The translations under genes were made by a program, and so were the position numbers. The notes below the pieces were generated by a model. It saw nothing but the letters and a program-made list of their open reading frames with translations. It searched no databases and had not been told where the DNA came from. Below, piece by piece: positions 8,642-16,900 of a stretch of DNA of 64,000 nt (position 1 is the stretch's first letter; each line of letters opens with the position of its first letter). This DNA comes from UKL13-2 sp044229235. GTDB lineage: Bacteria; Pseudomonadota; Gammaproteobacteria; Burkholderiales; Usitatibacteraceae. The DNA lies in NCBI GenBank assembly GCA_044229235.1, contig JBGATH010000003.1, forward strand, positions 114,439 to 178,438. The letters run 5' to 3'.

Positions 8642-9776
8642 GGTTGTTCTCCATCATCTTCACGAAACTGTCGAACAGGTAACCAACCTCGTGCGGGCCC
8701 GGACTGGCTTCGGGATGCCCCTGAAAACTGAAAGCTCTCTTGTCGGTGCGCTCAATGCCCTGGCAGGTGCCGTCAAACAGCGACTTGTGGGTGACGCGCA
8801 CATTGGCCGGCAGCGTTTTTTCGTCGGCGGCAAAGCCGTGGTTCTGGCTGGTGATGTAAACCTTGCCCGTATCCAGGTCTTGTACCGGATGGTTGGCGCC
8901 ATGGTGACCAAACTTCATTTTCATGGTCTTTGCGCCGGAAGCCAGCGCCAGCAGCTGATGCCCGAGGCAGATGCCGAAAACCGGAACGTTGCTGTCGATG
9001 ATGTCGCGAATGGCCCGGATGGCGTATTCGCAAGGCTCGGGGTCGCCGGGGCCGTTGGACAGGAACACACCATCCGGTTTCAGCGCCAATGCGTCGGCGG
9101 CGGTTGCCTGCGCAGGCAGCACGGTGATGCGGCAGCCTCGTTCAGCCAGCATGCGCAGGATGTTGTGTTTCACGCCGTAGTCGTAGGCGACGACATGAAA
9201 GCGCGCCTCCGACTGCGTGCCATAGCCGGTGCCGAGCGCCCAGACGGACTGGTTCCACGCATAGGGCTGTGTGCAACTCACCACCTTGGCCAGATCCAGT
9301 CCCGACATGTTCGGCGCCGCTGTGGCCAAGTCGCGCGCACGCTGTACATCGGCTTCGGAATGACCACCGGCGAGGATGCAGCCATTTTGCGCGCCCTTCT
9401 CGCGGATCAGGCGCGTCAGGCGGCGCGTGTCGATGTCGGCGATTGCCACAACGCCGTTGCGCTGCAGGTAGGCGGGCAAGGTCTCCGTCATGCGCCAGTT
9501 GGAAGGCAGTAGCGGCAAATCACGGATGATGAGGCCGGCCGCGTAACACTTCCGCGACTCGGCATCTTCGGCGTTGGTGCCGGTATTGCCGATGTGCGGA
9601 TAGGTCAGCGTCACCATCTGCCCCATGTACGACGGGTCGGTGAGAATTTCCTGGTAGCCGGTCATGGCGGTGTTGAACACCACTTCGCCGGTCGCGGTGC
9701 CGTCGTGACCGATGGAAACGCCCTTGAACACCGCACCATCGGCGAGCACAAGCAAGGCGGGCACAGGATTTGCCAC
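8634..9776 (-). CDS. carA: Carbamoyl-phosphate synthase small subunit (glutaminase)
   Basis: Glutamine amidotransferase subunit that supplies ammonia to CarB. The start is GTG at 9774-9776 with GGAG about 7 bases upstream, giving 380 residues (family about 380); a TTG at 9833 would add 19 unlikely residues read from the leader. The class I amidotransferase domain has the nucleophile in FGICLGHQLLA and the His/Glu pair in FQGHPEASPGP. The N-terminal CPSase small domain has EVVFNTAMTGYQEILTDPSY. The leader holds a promoter and an intrinsic terminator, suggesting attenuation. Confidence 0.98.
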   Translation of the reverse strand: MANPVPALLVLADGAVFKGVSIGHDGTATGEVVFNTAMTGYQEILTDPSYMGQMVTLTYPHIGNTGTNAEDAESRKCYAAGLIIRDLPLLPSNWRMTETLPAYLQRNGVVAIADIDTRRLTRLIREKGAQNGCILAGGHSEADVQRARDLATAAPNMSGLDLAKVVSCTQPYAWNQSVWALGTGYGTQSEARFHVVAYDYGVKHNILRMLAERGCRITVLPAQATAADALALKPDGVFLSNGPGDPEPCEYAIRAIRDIIDSNVPVFGICLGHQLLALASGAKTMKMKFGHHGANHPVQDLDTGKVYITSQNHGFAADEKTLPANVRVTHKSLFDGTCQGIERTDKRAFSFQGHPEASPGPHEVGYLFDSFVKMMENNRA

Positions 9777-9831
9777 GAGAAACTCCGCGAGAGGATGAGG
9801 GGACGGGAATGGCCGGAATGGCCGCACATAC

Positions 9832-9863
9832 AAAAAACGGGAAAGGCCCCGAGGACCTTTCCC
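9832..9863 (-). terminator. Intrinsic terminator / putative attenuator in the carAB leader
   Basis: On the minus strand GGGAAAGG pairs with CCTTTCCC (9839-9846 with 9856-9863), extendable to 11 bp with a 3-base loop, followed by six T at 9832-9837. It lies downstream of a good promoter (9890-9918) and about 55 bases before the carA start. It could also end the bamE-dapB transcript. Confidence 0.75.
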
Positions 9864-9889
9864 GCGTTTTGGTGCGCGATTAAGAGACT

Positions 9890-9918
9890 ATTTTAGCGCA
9901 AGTGCTGCGCTGCGGCAA
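9890..9918 (-). promoter_or_regulatory. carA: Sigma70-type promoter for carAB
   Basis: On the minus strand TTGCCG (9913-9918) and TAAAAT (9890-9895) are separated by exactly 17 bases. It lies between the dapB stop and the leader terminator, so a transcript from it must cross that terminator to reach carA. Confidence 0.7.
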
Positions 9919-9944
9919 ACTTGGCGGCCGGTCACGGCTTTCTG

Positions 9945-10751
9945 CTAGGCGCGCAGGCCCAGCACGTCCTGCATGTCGAACAAGCCGGATTTGCGTCCCG
10001 CCAGGAAGCGCGCGGCAGTCAAGGCGCCGGCAGCAAAGTTGGTACGCGACGTGGCGATGTGGCGGATTTCCACGCGTTCGCCCTCACCGGCATACATGAC
10101 GGTGTGCTCGCCAACGATGTCACCACCGCGAATCGCGGCAAAACCGATATCGCCTTTACGGCGCTCGCCGGTGTTGCCATGGCGCGCGTAGGCGGCGATG
10201 TCGGCCAGGGGCTTGCCGATCGCGCCTGCCGCTGCTTCGCCCAGCATCAGCGCGGTACCGGATGGGGCATCCACCTTCATTTTGTGGTGCGCTTCGACGA
10301 TCTCGATATCGTAGTTTTCGTGCAGCGCCCGGGTGGCCATGTCCACCAGCTTGAGCGCAACGTTGACGCCGATGCTCATGTTGGCGGCAAAGACGATGGC
10401 AATGTCCCGCGAAGCGTCGGCAATCGCCTGCTTCTGCGCCTGGCTGAAGCCGGTGGTGCCAATCACCATGTTCACACCGGTGGCGCGGCAGGCGGCAACA
10501 TGCGCCAGCGTGCCTTCCGGGCGCGTGAAATCGATCAATGCGTCGGCTGCTTTCAGTGCTTCCGGGACGTCGGCTGCAATCGTCACGCCGCGCGCCGAAG
10601 CACACAACTCGCCGGCATCGTGGCCGATCAGCGGGCTGGAAGCCTGTTCAAGCGCCGCCGTGATCGACATGTCGGGAAACTGGCCGCACGCGTCCATCAG
10701 CGCCCGCCCCATGCGACCTCCGGCCCCGGCGATAGCAAGGCGTTGTGACAT
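9945..10751 (-). CDS. dapB: 4-hydroxy-tetrahydrodipicolinate reductase
   Basis: Second dedicated step of lysine and meso-diaminopimelate synthesis. The 268 residues have the N-terminal NAD(P) loop AGAGGRMGRALMDA and the substrate-binding signature EIVEAHHKMKVDAPSGTA with the catalytic histidine pair and lysine. Length is normal. It starts 5 bases after the bamE stop on the minus strand, so the two are probably one transcript. The second diaminopimelate gene here, dapE, is 37 kb away. Confidence 0.97.
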   Translation of the reverse strand: MSQRLAIAGAGGRMGRALMDACGQFPDMSITAALEQASSPLIGHDAGELCASARGVTIAADVPEALKAADALIDFTRPEGTLAHVAACRATGVNMVIGTTGFSQAQKQAIADASRDIAIVFAANMSIGVNVALKLVDMATRALHENYDIEIVEAHHKMKVDAPSGTALMLGEAAAGAIGKPLADIAAYARHGNTGERRKGDIGFAAIRGGDIVGEHTVMYAGEGERVEIRHIATSRTNFAAGALTAARFLAGRKSGLFDMQDVLGLRA

Positions 10752-10756
10752 GAATC

Positions 10757-11185
10757 TTACTGGGGCTGCTTTTTGGGATCGGGCATGCCCGGGATATCTG
10801 ACTTCGGCGTGAAACGCCGCTCGCCGCCGCCCAGCAGTATCTCGGTGGGCGAGGCCGTGCCTTCAATCTTTGCCACCACTTCCTTCTCGAACAGGATGGT
10901 CACATGGTATTTCTGGTACTCGCGCCCGAACGGACCAAACTTGGTGCTCATCTCGTTGGTGAAGTAGTAATCCCAGCGATTGGCATGAAACACATCCTGC
11001 ATCAGCGGCGTACCGAGTGCATTTTTCACGTCCTGCCGGCTCATGCCGGTTTTTACCTTGGCTAGTTGCTCCTGGGTGATCAGGTTGCCCTGCTGGATGT
11101 CGATGCGATGCACGCCGAAGCCGGCGCAGCCGGAAAGTATGGTGGCGAACAGAATGGCGCTGGCATAGCTGATGATGCGAAACAT
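10757..11185 (-). CDS. bamE: Outer membrane protein assembly factor BamE (lipoprotein)
   Basis: Small lipoprotein of the BAM complex that inserts beta-barrel proteins into the outer membrane. The start MFRIISYASA gives 142 residues with a lipoprotein signal peptide ending LSGC (Cys20). The SmpA/OmlA domain follows: GNLITQEQLAKVKTGMSRQDV, then GTPLMQDVFHANRWDYYF, both conserved. It is divergent from fur. The minus strand carries a perfect TATAAT at 11228-11233, a likely -10, although I see no good -35. Confidence 0.95.
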   Translation of the reverse strand: MFRIISYASAILFATILSGCAGFGVHRIDIQQGNLITQEQLAKVKTGMSRQDVKNALGTPLMQDVFHANRWDYYFTNEMSTKFGPFGREYQKYHVTILFEKEVVAKIEGTASPTEILLGGGERRFTPKSDIPGMPDPKKQPQ

Positions 11186-11227
11186 GCGTAAATTCCCAAG
11201 TCTGCCGGCGGTTTCCGGCAAAGGCGC

Positions 11228-11233
11228 ATTATA
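11228..11233 (-). promoter_or_regulatory. bamE: Likely -10 element of the bamE-dapB promoter
   Basis: Minus-strand TATAAT about 42 bases before the bamE start. No convincing -35 is visible at 16-18 bases, so only the -10 is proposed. Confidence 0.45.
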
Positions 11234-11270
11234 TCGCCCTCCGTGTCACGACCGTCGCGCAAAAACCGCT

Positions 11271-11276
11271 TATGAT
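11271..11276 (+). promoter_or_regulatory. fur: Possible -10 element for fur
   Basis: TATGAT lies 26 bases before the fur ATG in an AT-rich patch. The -35 is poor, and I could not make a convincing Fur box from the surrounding bases. Confidence 0.35.
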
Positions 11277-11302
11277 TATTTCATTTGATTGCCAGCGCCG
11301 TC

Positions 11303-11725
11303 ATGTCTGAATCCAAGGATTTGCGCAATATCGGCCTCAAAGCCACGTTTCCCCGGCTCAAGGTGCTGGACTTGTTCCAGAACTCGAAGCAGCGCCATAT
11401 GTCGGCGGAGGACGTTTTCAAACTGCTGCTCAACGAAAACGCCGATATCGGCCTCGCTACGGTATATCGCGTGCTGACCCAGTTCGAGCAGGCCGGGCTG
11501 TTGATACGACACCATTTCGAAAGCGGCAAGGCGGTATTCGAACTCAACGAAGGCGCGCACCACGACCACATTGTTTGTGTGAACTGCGGACACGTCGAGG
11601 AGTTCAACGATCCCGAGATCGAGAAGCGTCAGGAGCGGATCGCGCGGCAACTCGGCTTTGTCATCCGCGACCACCATATGATTCTCTACGCCGAACGCTG
11701 CCCCCACTGCCCGGCGAAGCCATGA
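11303..11725 (+). CDS. fur: Ferric uptake regulator Fur
   Basis: Iron-responsive transcriptional repressor. The start MSESKDLRNIGLKAT gives 140 residues, the usual length. The winged helix includes GLATVYRVLTQFEQAGLL. The metal sites are HHDH (regulatory), the structural-zinc pair CVNC and a second pair CPHC near the C-terminus. It is divergent from bamE and heads a short plus-strand run: its TGA overlaps the ATG of the thioesterase gene, and an RNase/barstar pair follows within about 10 bases each. Confidence 0.96.
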   Translation: MSESKDLRNIGLKATFPRLKVLDLFQNSKQRHMSAEDVFKLLLNENADIGLATVYRVLTQFEQAGLLIRHHFESGKAVFELNEGAHHDHIVCVNCGHVEEFNDPEIEKRQERIARQLGFVIRDHHMILYAERCPHCPAKP

Positions 11726-12153
11726 AACCTTCGCTGCGGGCCGGCCTCACCCACACCTTTCGCTTCACGGTGCCCGAGAACAAGACAGTTCCGCACATCT
11801 ACCCGGAAGCGACCGACTTCCAGGACATGCCGCGGGTGTTCGCCACCGGCTATATGGTGGCGCTTTGCGAATGGGCCTGCGTGGACTTGCTCAAACCACA
11901 CCTGGACTGGCCGCAGGAACAAAGCCTGGGTACCCATGTCAATCTGTCACATATCGCCGCGACGCCGCCGGGCCTCACGGTCACGGTCGATGCAACACTT
12001 GAAAGCGTCGATGGCCGCCGCTTGAGGTTTTCGGTGCGCGCTCACGATGGCATCGACACCATTTCCATCGGCGAGCACGAGCGCGTCGTGATCGACGCGG
12101 CCCGGTTCAACGACAAGATCGCGCAGAAAATCGCGCAAATCCCCATAGCCTGA
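11722..12153 (+). CDS. Thioesterase of the FlK (fluoroacetyl-CoA thioesterase-like) type
   Basis: Hot-dog-fold thioesterase of 143 residues starting at the ATG that overlaps the fur stop by 4 bases. From memory of Streptomyces FlK, the catalytic Thr, Glu and His all have counterparts: T in ATGYMV, E in LCEW (the same 8-residue spacing) and H in SHIAATPPG. The stretch TPPGLTVTV and the region around VDGRRL and AHDGID also match well. The natural substrate is unknown; FlK-like sequence does not prove fluoroacetyl-CoA activity. Acting in the cytoplasm on a short acyl-CoA is the reasonable expectation. Confidence 0.82.
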   Translation: MKPSLRAGLTHTFRFTVPENKTVPHIYPEATDFQDMPRVFATGYMVALCEWACVDLLKPHLDWPQEQSLGTHVNLSHIAATPPGLTVTVDATLESVDGRRLRFSVRAHDGIDTISIGEHERVVIDAARFNDKIAQKIAQIPIA

Positions 12154-12162
12154 GGAGCAGTC

Positions 12163-12549
12163 ATGTTGGTTCGCGGAATTTCACTGGCAGCGCTACTGGC
12201 CTTGGCGGCGGGCTTGCTGCTGCCCCCGGCAGGCGCGTTCGAGCGGAGCGCGGCCGGCGCCGGGCAGAAGTCCATGCTGGCGTCCGAACTGCCCGCTGAA
12301 GGGCGCCAGACGCTGGCGCTGATTCGCCAGGGCGGCCCGTTTCCCTATCCCGCCAAGGATGGCAGCACATTCTCCAACCGCGAGCAGCGCCTGCCAAAGC
12401 AGCCACGCGGGTACTACCGCGAATACACCGTCAAGACGCCGGGCTCACGTGACCGCGGCGCACGCCGCATCATCTGCGGCGGAAAGGCACAGCTGGAGTG
12501 CTACTACACAAGTGACCACTACAACACTTTCAAGTCCATCAAAGAGTAG
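12163..12549 (+). CDS. Secreted guanyl-specific ribonuclease, RNase Sa/barnase family
   Basis: Small extracellular or periplasmic RNase of 128 residues. A signal peptide (MLVRGISLAALLALAAGLL, cleavage probably near PAGAF) precedes a compact N1/T1-type domain. It matches Streptomyces RNase Sa closely: GPFPY, FSNRE, LPKQPRGYYREYTV, RRIICG and YYTSDHYNTF. Catalytic residues expected from RNase Sa are all present: Glu in YYREYTV, the two Arg in RDRGARR, and His in SDHYNTF. The gene starts 9 bases after the thioesterase stop and is followed 10 bases later by a barstar-like inhibitor, which is how such RNases are kept harmless to the producer. Confidence 0.9.
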   Translation: MLVRGISLAALLALAAGLLLPPAGAFERSAAGAGQKSMLASELPAEGRQTLALIRQGGPFPYPAKDGSTFSNREQRLPKQPRGYYREYTVKTPGSRDRGARRIICGGKAQLECYYTSDHYNTFKSIKE

Positions 12550-12559
12550 GAACACGAAC

Positions 12560-13000
12560 ATGTCCTCGCCGGAACTCAAGCCACTATTCGACGCCGATCC
12601 CCCTGCCGGGTTGTTCTGGATGAAGTCCCATGCAACGGTTGCGGAGCTTGCCAAGCTGGCGCGCGCGAAGAAAATGGCCTTCTTTCATCTCGAAGGCCAG
12701 AAAATTGAAAAGAAGGAACAATTCTTCAATCATGCCGCCGTCGCGATGAAATTTCCCTCGCATTTCGGCAATAACTGGGACGCCTTCTACGACTGCATCA
12801 CCGAGTTTGACGGGATAGATGCCGAAGGATTTGTCATCTATTTTGATCACACCGACGCCTTCGCCAGCCACCATGAAAGCCAGTTGGAAACCCTGGTGGA
12901 ACTGTTCCGGGACGCCGTCGACTTCTGGCGTGAAGAAGGCAAAGGCATGCTGGTGCTGATGTCAGGCGATCACTCGCCGCCGGGTGTGAAGAAGATCTGA
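12560..13000 (+). CDS. Barstar family ribonuclease inhibitor
   Basis: Cytoplasmic inhibitor expected to bind and block the RNase encoded just upstream. I place the start at ATG 12560 (MSSPELKPLFDADP), giving 146 residues; the frame is open further upstream but overlaps the RNase gene. The barstar core FGNNWDAFYDCITEFDGID carries the acidic helix that plugs the RNase active site, and the C-terminal strand EGKGMLVLMSG also fits. It has no signal peptide, which agrees with protecting the cytoplasm. A palindromic repeat follows the gene. Confidence 0.92.
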   Translation: MSSPELKPLFDADPPAGLFWMKSHATVAELAKLARAKKMAFFHLEGQKIEKKEQFFNHAAVAMKFPSHFGNNWDAFYDCITEFDGIDAEGFVIYFDHTDAFASHHESQLETLVELFRDAVDFWREEGKGMLVLMSGDHSPPGVKKI

Positions 13001-13019
13001 CCGGGCAGCATCAAGTTCC

Positions 13020-13086
13020 AAACCCCAGCACTGGCGCGCCTTCCAGGCCGGAATTGCCCGAATAAGCCCGCCAATAGTCGGGTTTG
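13020..13086 (+). repeat. Dispersed palindromic repeat, copy 2 (degenerate right arm)
   Basis: The left half, CAGCACTGGCGCGCCTTCCAG, matches the family including the CCAGGCC loop motif; the right arm GCCCGCCAATAGTC has diverged. It sits between two convergent genes (barstar and the DUF3047 lipoprotein) and may end transcription from both sides. Confidence 0.75.
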
Positions 13087-13139
13087 CAACTGCGTACCTT
13101 TGACCTGCCGCAGGTAGCCTGCGTGCGACGACAGCCCGC

Positions 13140-13895
13140 TTACTCCGCGCGCGAAAACTGGATATCGCCGTAGTAGGCGGATACTTTGGACGCGGTGGCG
13201 TTGGAATCGGTCATGACGCCGACAAAAATTATCGGCCCCGGCGGCTCGCCGAACAGGCGTTCGTAATCGGCGCGCACATTGCGCTTGAAGTGCAGCCACT
13301 TGCCGACCCGCTCCGGCCCGCTTTCCACCACCAGCATCTTTGCGCGCGAAGTCTTGGCATTGTCGAGTACCGTCTCCGGCGGCTGCCGGTTCTCCCAGAT
13401 GTACTGGATGGTGGCATAAGGCATTTCGCGTCCACTGAACAGCTTCACCGTGCGCGCCAGCGTCGCATCCTCAAAATCAAATTTCGACTTGTCGCCGTCG
13501 AAGGCGACAATGACCCTTACCGGCGAATCGTCGTTGCCACGACTGGCATTGTCCGCGTCGGGGATGAGTTGTGGCACTTTCCACCGCCAGCTCAGCCACG
13601 GGTAGTCGTCCGCAGATACCGCCAGCGGCTGCAGCAGCCCGGAAGCAGACACATTGGCCTGTGCCGCCAAAACACGCTCGCCATCCTGTTCAACGATGCT
13701 GTAATTGGTCTTCGCCAGGAAGCGCGAGAGAATCCACGGTTCCCAGCCGGCAGGTGCGGCGGCACCGACCGGCGTCAACGAAAACGGCTGTACCGACTGG
13801 AACGGGCCAAGGTTGCCGTGGAACGGCTTGTCCGGCACGACCGAACTTGCGCAACCAGACAACAGCAAGCAGATACCCACCATTCCAATGCGCAT
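13140..13895 (-). CDS. DUF3047 family lipoprotein
   Basis: The 251-residue protein has a lipoprotein signal peptide ending LLSGC (Cys15), so it should be anchored in the cell envelope. The body fits the DUF3047 family: LSWRWKVPQLIPDADN, a following DDSPVRVIVAFDGD strand, and the C-terminal GVMTDSNATASKVSAYYGDI. The family has no established function; the beta-rich pattern suggests a jelly-roll or carbohydrate-binding-like fold, but that is a guess. It is convergent with the barstar gene and lies downstream of putA on the same strand, 80 bases after the putA stop. Confidence 0.8.
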   Translation of the reverse strand: MRIGMVGICLLLSGCASSVVPDKPFHGNLGPFQSVQPFSLTPVGAAAPAGWEPWILSRFLAKTNYSIVEQDGERVLAAQANVSASGLLQPLAVSADDYPWLSWRWKVPQLIPDADNASRGNDDSPVRVIVAFDGDKSKFDFEDATLARTVKLFSGREMPYATIQYIWENRQPPETVLDNAKTSRAKMLVVESGPERVGKWLHFKRNVRADYERLFGEPPGPIIFVGVMTDSNATASKVSAYYGDIQFSRAE

Positions 13896-13975
13896 CGAAC
13901 CAACCTCCCGGAAAGCCAGATGATAGCGGCGGACGCGGTCGCGTGCCGGCGTTATTTCACCTCAATGCCATGGTC

Positions 13976-16900
13976 CTATTCAGAGCTCGCGATCAGTGCG
14001 GCGTTACCGCCAGCCGCGGCGGTGTTAACAGTGTAGGTGCGTTCACTGGCAAACCGGAACAGATAATGCGGACCGCCGGCCTTGGGCCCGGTGCCGGAAA
14101 GCCCTTCGCCGCCGAAGGGCTGCACGCCGACCACCGCACCGATCTGGTTGCGATTCACATAAATGTTTCCGACCCGCGCGCGACGGCGAATCGCCTCAAT
14201 GGTTTCTTCGATGCGCGAGTGGATACCCATGGTCAGGCCGTATCCGCTGGCGTTGATGGCATCCACCACACTCATCAACTCGGCAGCCTCGAAGGCATAT
14301 ACATGCAGCACCGGTCCGAACACCTCGCTCTTGATCGAGTCAAAACGCGGGATGGCGAATGCGCAGGGCGCAAAGAAATGGCCTGCCGGAATATCGCGCG
14401 GCAACTGCGTCTGACCGATCTGTCTGAACTCGCGCGACATGCGCTCGCGATGCGCCACCAGCATCTCGAAGGCCTCGCGGTCGATCACCGGGCCAATATC
14501 GGTATCCAGTCTTGCCGGATCCCCCACGCGCAATTCCTGCATGGCGCCGGCCAGCAGCTTTTCGATGCGCGGCGCGATGTCCTTCTGGACGCACAGGATG
14601 CGCAACGCGGAACATCGCTGGCCAGCACTATTGAAGGCGGAGGCAATGACATCGTTGACCACCTGCTCAGGCAGCGCCGACGAGTCGGCGATCATGGCGT
14701 TGAGGCCGCCGGTTTCGGCAATGAACGGGATGATCGGCCCGTGGCGAGTCGCCAGCGTGCGGTTGATGGCATGCGCGGTGTTGGTGCCGCCGGTAAAGGC
14801 GACACCGGCGATTCGCGGGTCCGCAACAAGCTGTGCGCCTATCACCTCACCGCGGCCGGGCAGCAGCGCAATGGCTTCGCGTGGCATCCCGGCTTCGATC
14901 AGCAGTTTCACCGTCTCGAAAGCGATGATTGGCGACTGTTCGGCCGGCTTGGCGACGACCGCATTGCCGGCGGCGAACGCTGCCGCAACCTGGCCGAGGA
15001 AAATGGCCAGCGGAAAATTCCACGGCGAAATCGAGGCAAACACGCCGCGACCCTGCAGGTACAACGCGTTGCTCTCACCGGTTGGGCCGGGCAGGCGATG
15101 CGGCCGGGAAAAATGGCTGCGTGCTTGCTGCGCGTAGTAGCGACAGAAATCGACGGCCTCCCGCACCTCTCCCAGACCGTCCGGCAGGGTCTTTCCCGCT
15201 TCGCGCGAGCACAGCGCCATGAAAAAGGCGGTACGCGCCTCAAGCAGTTCGGCAGCGCGCTCCAGCACGCCCGCGCGCGCGTCGGCCGGCATCGGCGCCT
15301 CCATGTAGCGCACACCCAGATCCAGTGCCAGATTCAGCAGTTGCGCATCGGCCTCCTCGACCTCGCCAATCTTTTCCAGCGTGACCGGACTCAAGGCGTC
15401 GACCGGCGCGCCGCGCATCGCCTCGCCGGCAATGAACGGCTTGGCAGACAGGTCCGTACGTGCCAGCGTTGGCGCCATGTCGGCAAACAGCGCATCTGTT
15501 GACGGCACTTCGGAGAAGCTGAATCCTGCCGAATTGAGCCTTTGCACATTGAGTTCGGGTTCCGGCGTCATAAACAGCTGACGCGGCAGCAACAGCTTGC
15601 GATTGATCCTGTCGGCGCTGCCCTCAACAACCGCCACTGGATCAGCCACCACATCATCGACCGATACGGCCGGGTCGGCGATCAAATTGACAAACGACGA
15701 ATTGGCGCCGTTTTCAAGCAGGCGGCGCACCAGGTACGGCAGCAGGTCCTCGTGGCTTCCGACCGGCGCGTAAACCCGGCACGCAGCCTTTGCCTGCGCG
15801 CCGCCGCGTGCCAGCACCGCTTCATACAGCTCCATGCCCATGCCGTGCAGGCGTTGAAATTCAAAATCCGTGCGATTGCCGGCGCGCTGCAGTACCGTCG
15901 CGGCGGTGTGGGCATTGTGCGTCGCGAACTGGCAATAAAAGACATCCGGGCGCGCCAGCATGCGCGCGGCGCAGGCAAGGTAGGAAACATCGGTGTTCAC
16001 CTTGCGCGTGAACACCGGATAACCGGCCAGCCCCTGCATTTGCGCCCGCTTGATTTCCGTATCCCAATAGGCGCCCTTGACCAGCCGCGTCATGATGCGG
16101 CGCCCGTGCTTTTCCGACAGTGCCGTGAGCCAGTCGAGCACCTGCAATGCGCGCTTTTGATAGGACTGCACCGCCAGGCCAATGCCTTCATAACCGTTGA
16201 AACGCGCATCGCCGTAGACAGCCGCCAGCAATTCCAGTGACAGCTCCAGCCTCTCCGTCTCCTCGGCATCAAAAGTCAGGCCAATGCCGCCGTCGCGCGC
16301 CTGCTCGGCCAGCTGCAGCAACATCGGCAGCAGCTCCTTCATGACGCGCTCGCGATTGGCCAGTTCGTAGCGCGGATGCAGCGCGGAAAGCTTGATCGAG
16401 ATGCCCGGTGCGGAGAACACGTCCTGGCCGGGTTCGACAGCCCCGGCAATCGCGGCAATGGCGTGTTGATATGCGCTGAAGTAGCGCTGTGCGTCCTCCG
16501 CCGTCATCGCCGCCTCGCCGAGCATGTCGTACGAGTGACGATAGGCCAACTGATCGCTGGAAGTCGCGCGCTTGAGCGCATCGCCGATGGTGCGGCCCAT
16601 GACGAACTGTTCGGCCATGAGTTTCATGCCCTGGCGCAGTGCCGTGCGCACAATCGGCTCTCCGGCGCGCCCTGCGAGTCGCGTCAGCCAGCCGCCGACA
16701 TCGGAAAAGCTTTCCACCGTCGGCGCAACCAGCTTGCCGGTGAGCATCATGCCCCAGGTGCCGGCATTGACCAGCAGCGAGTCCGAGGCGCCGAGATGTT
16801 TTTTCCAGTCGCCCTGTGAAAACTTGTCCCGGATGAGTTTGTCGGCCGTGGCGGCGTCTGGAATACGCAGCAGCGCCTCCGCCACGCACATCAGCAGCAC

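Noticed and set aside
11260..11302. A possible Fur box before fur (AT-rich TTATGATTATTTCATTTG)
   Set aside because: It matches the 19-bp consensus poorly and has little symmetry, so I list only a tentative -10.
13571..15502. A 643-codon plus-strand open frame opposite putA
   Set aside because: Low-complexity His/Arg-rich translation typical of a shadow frame; putA on the other strand has every catalytic motif.
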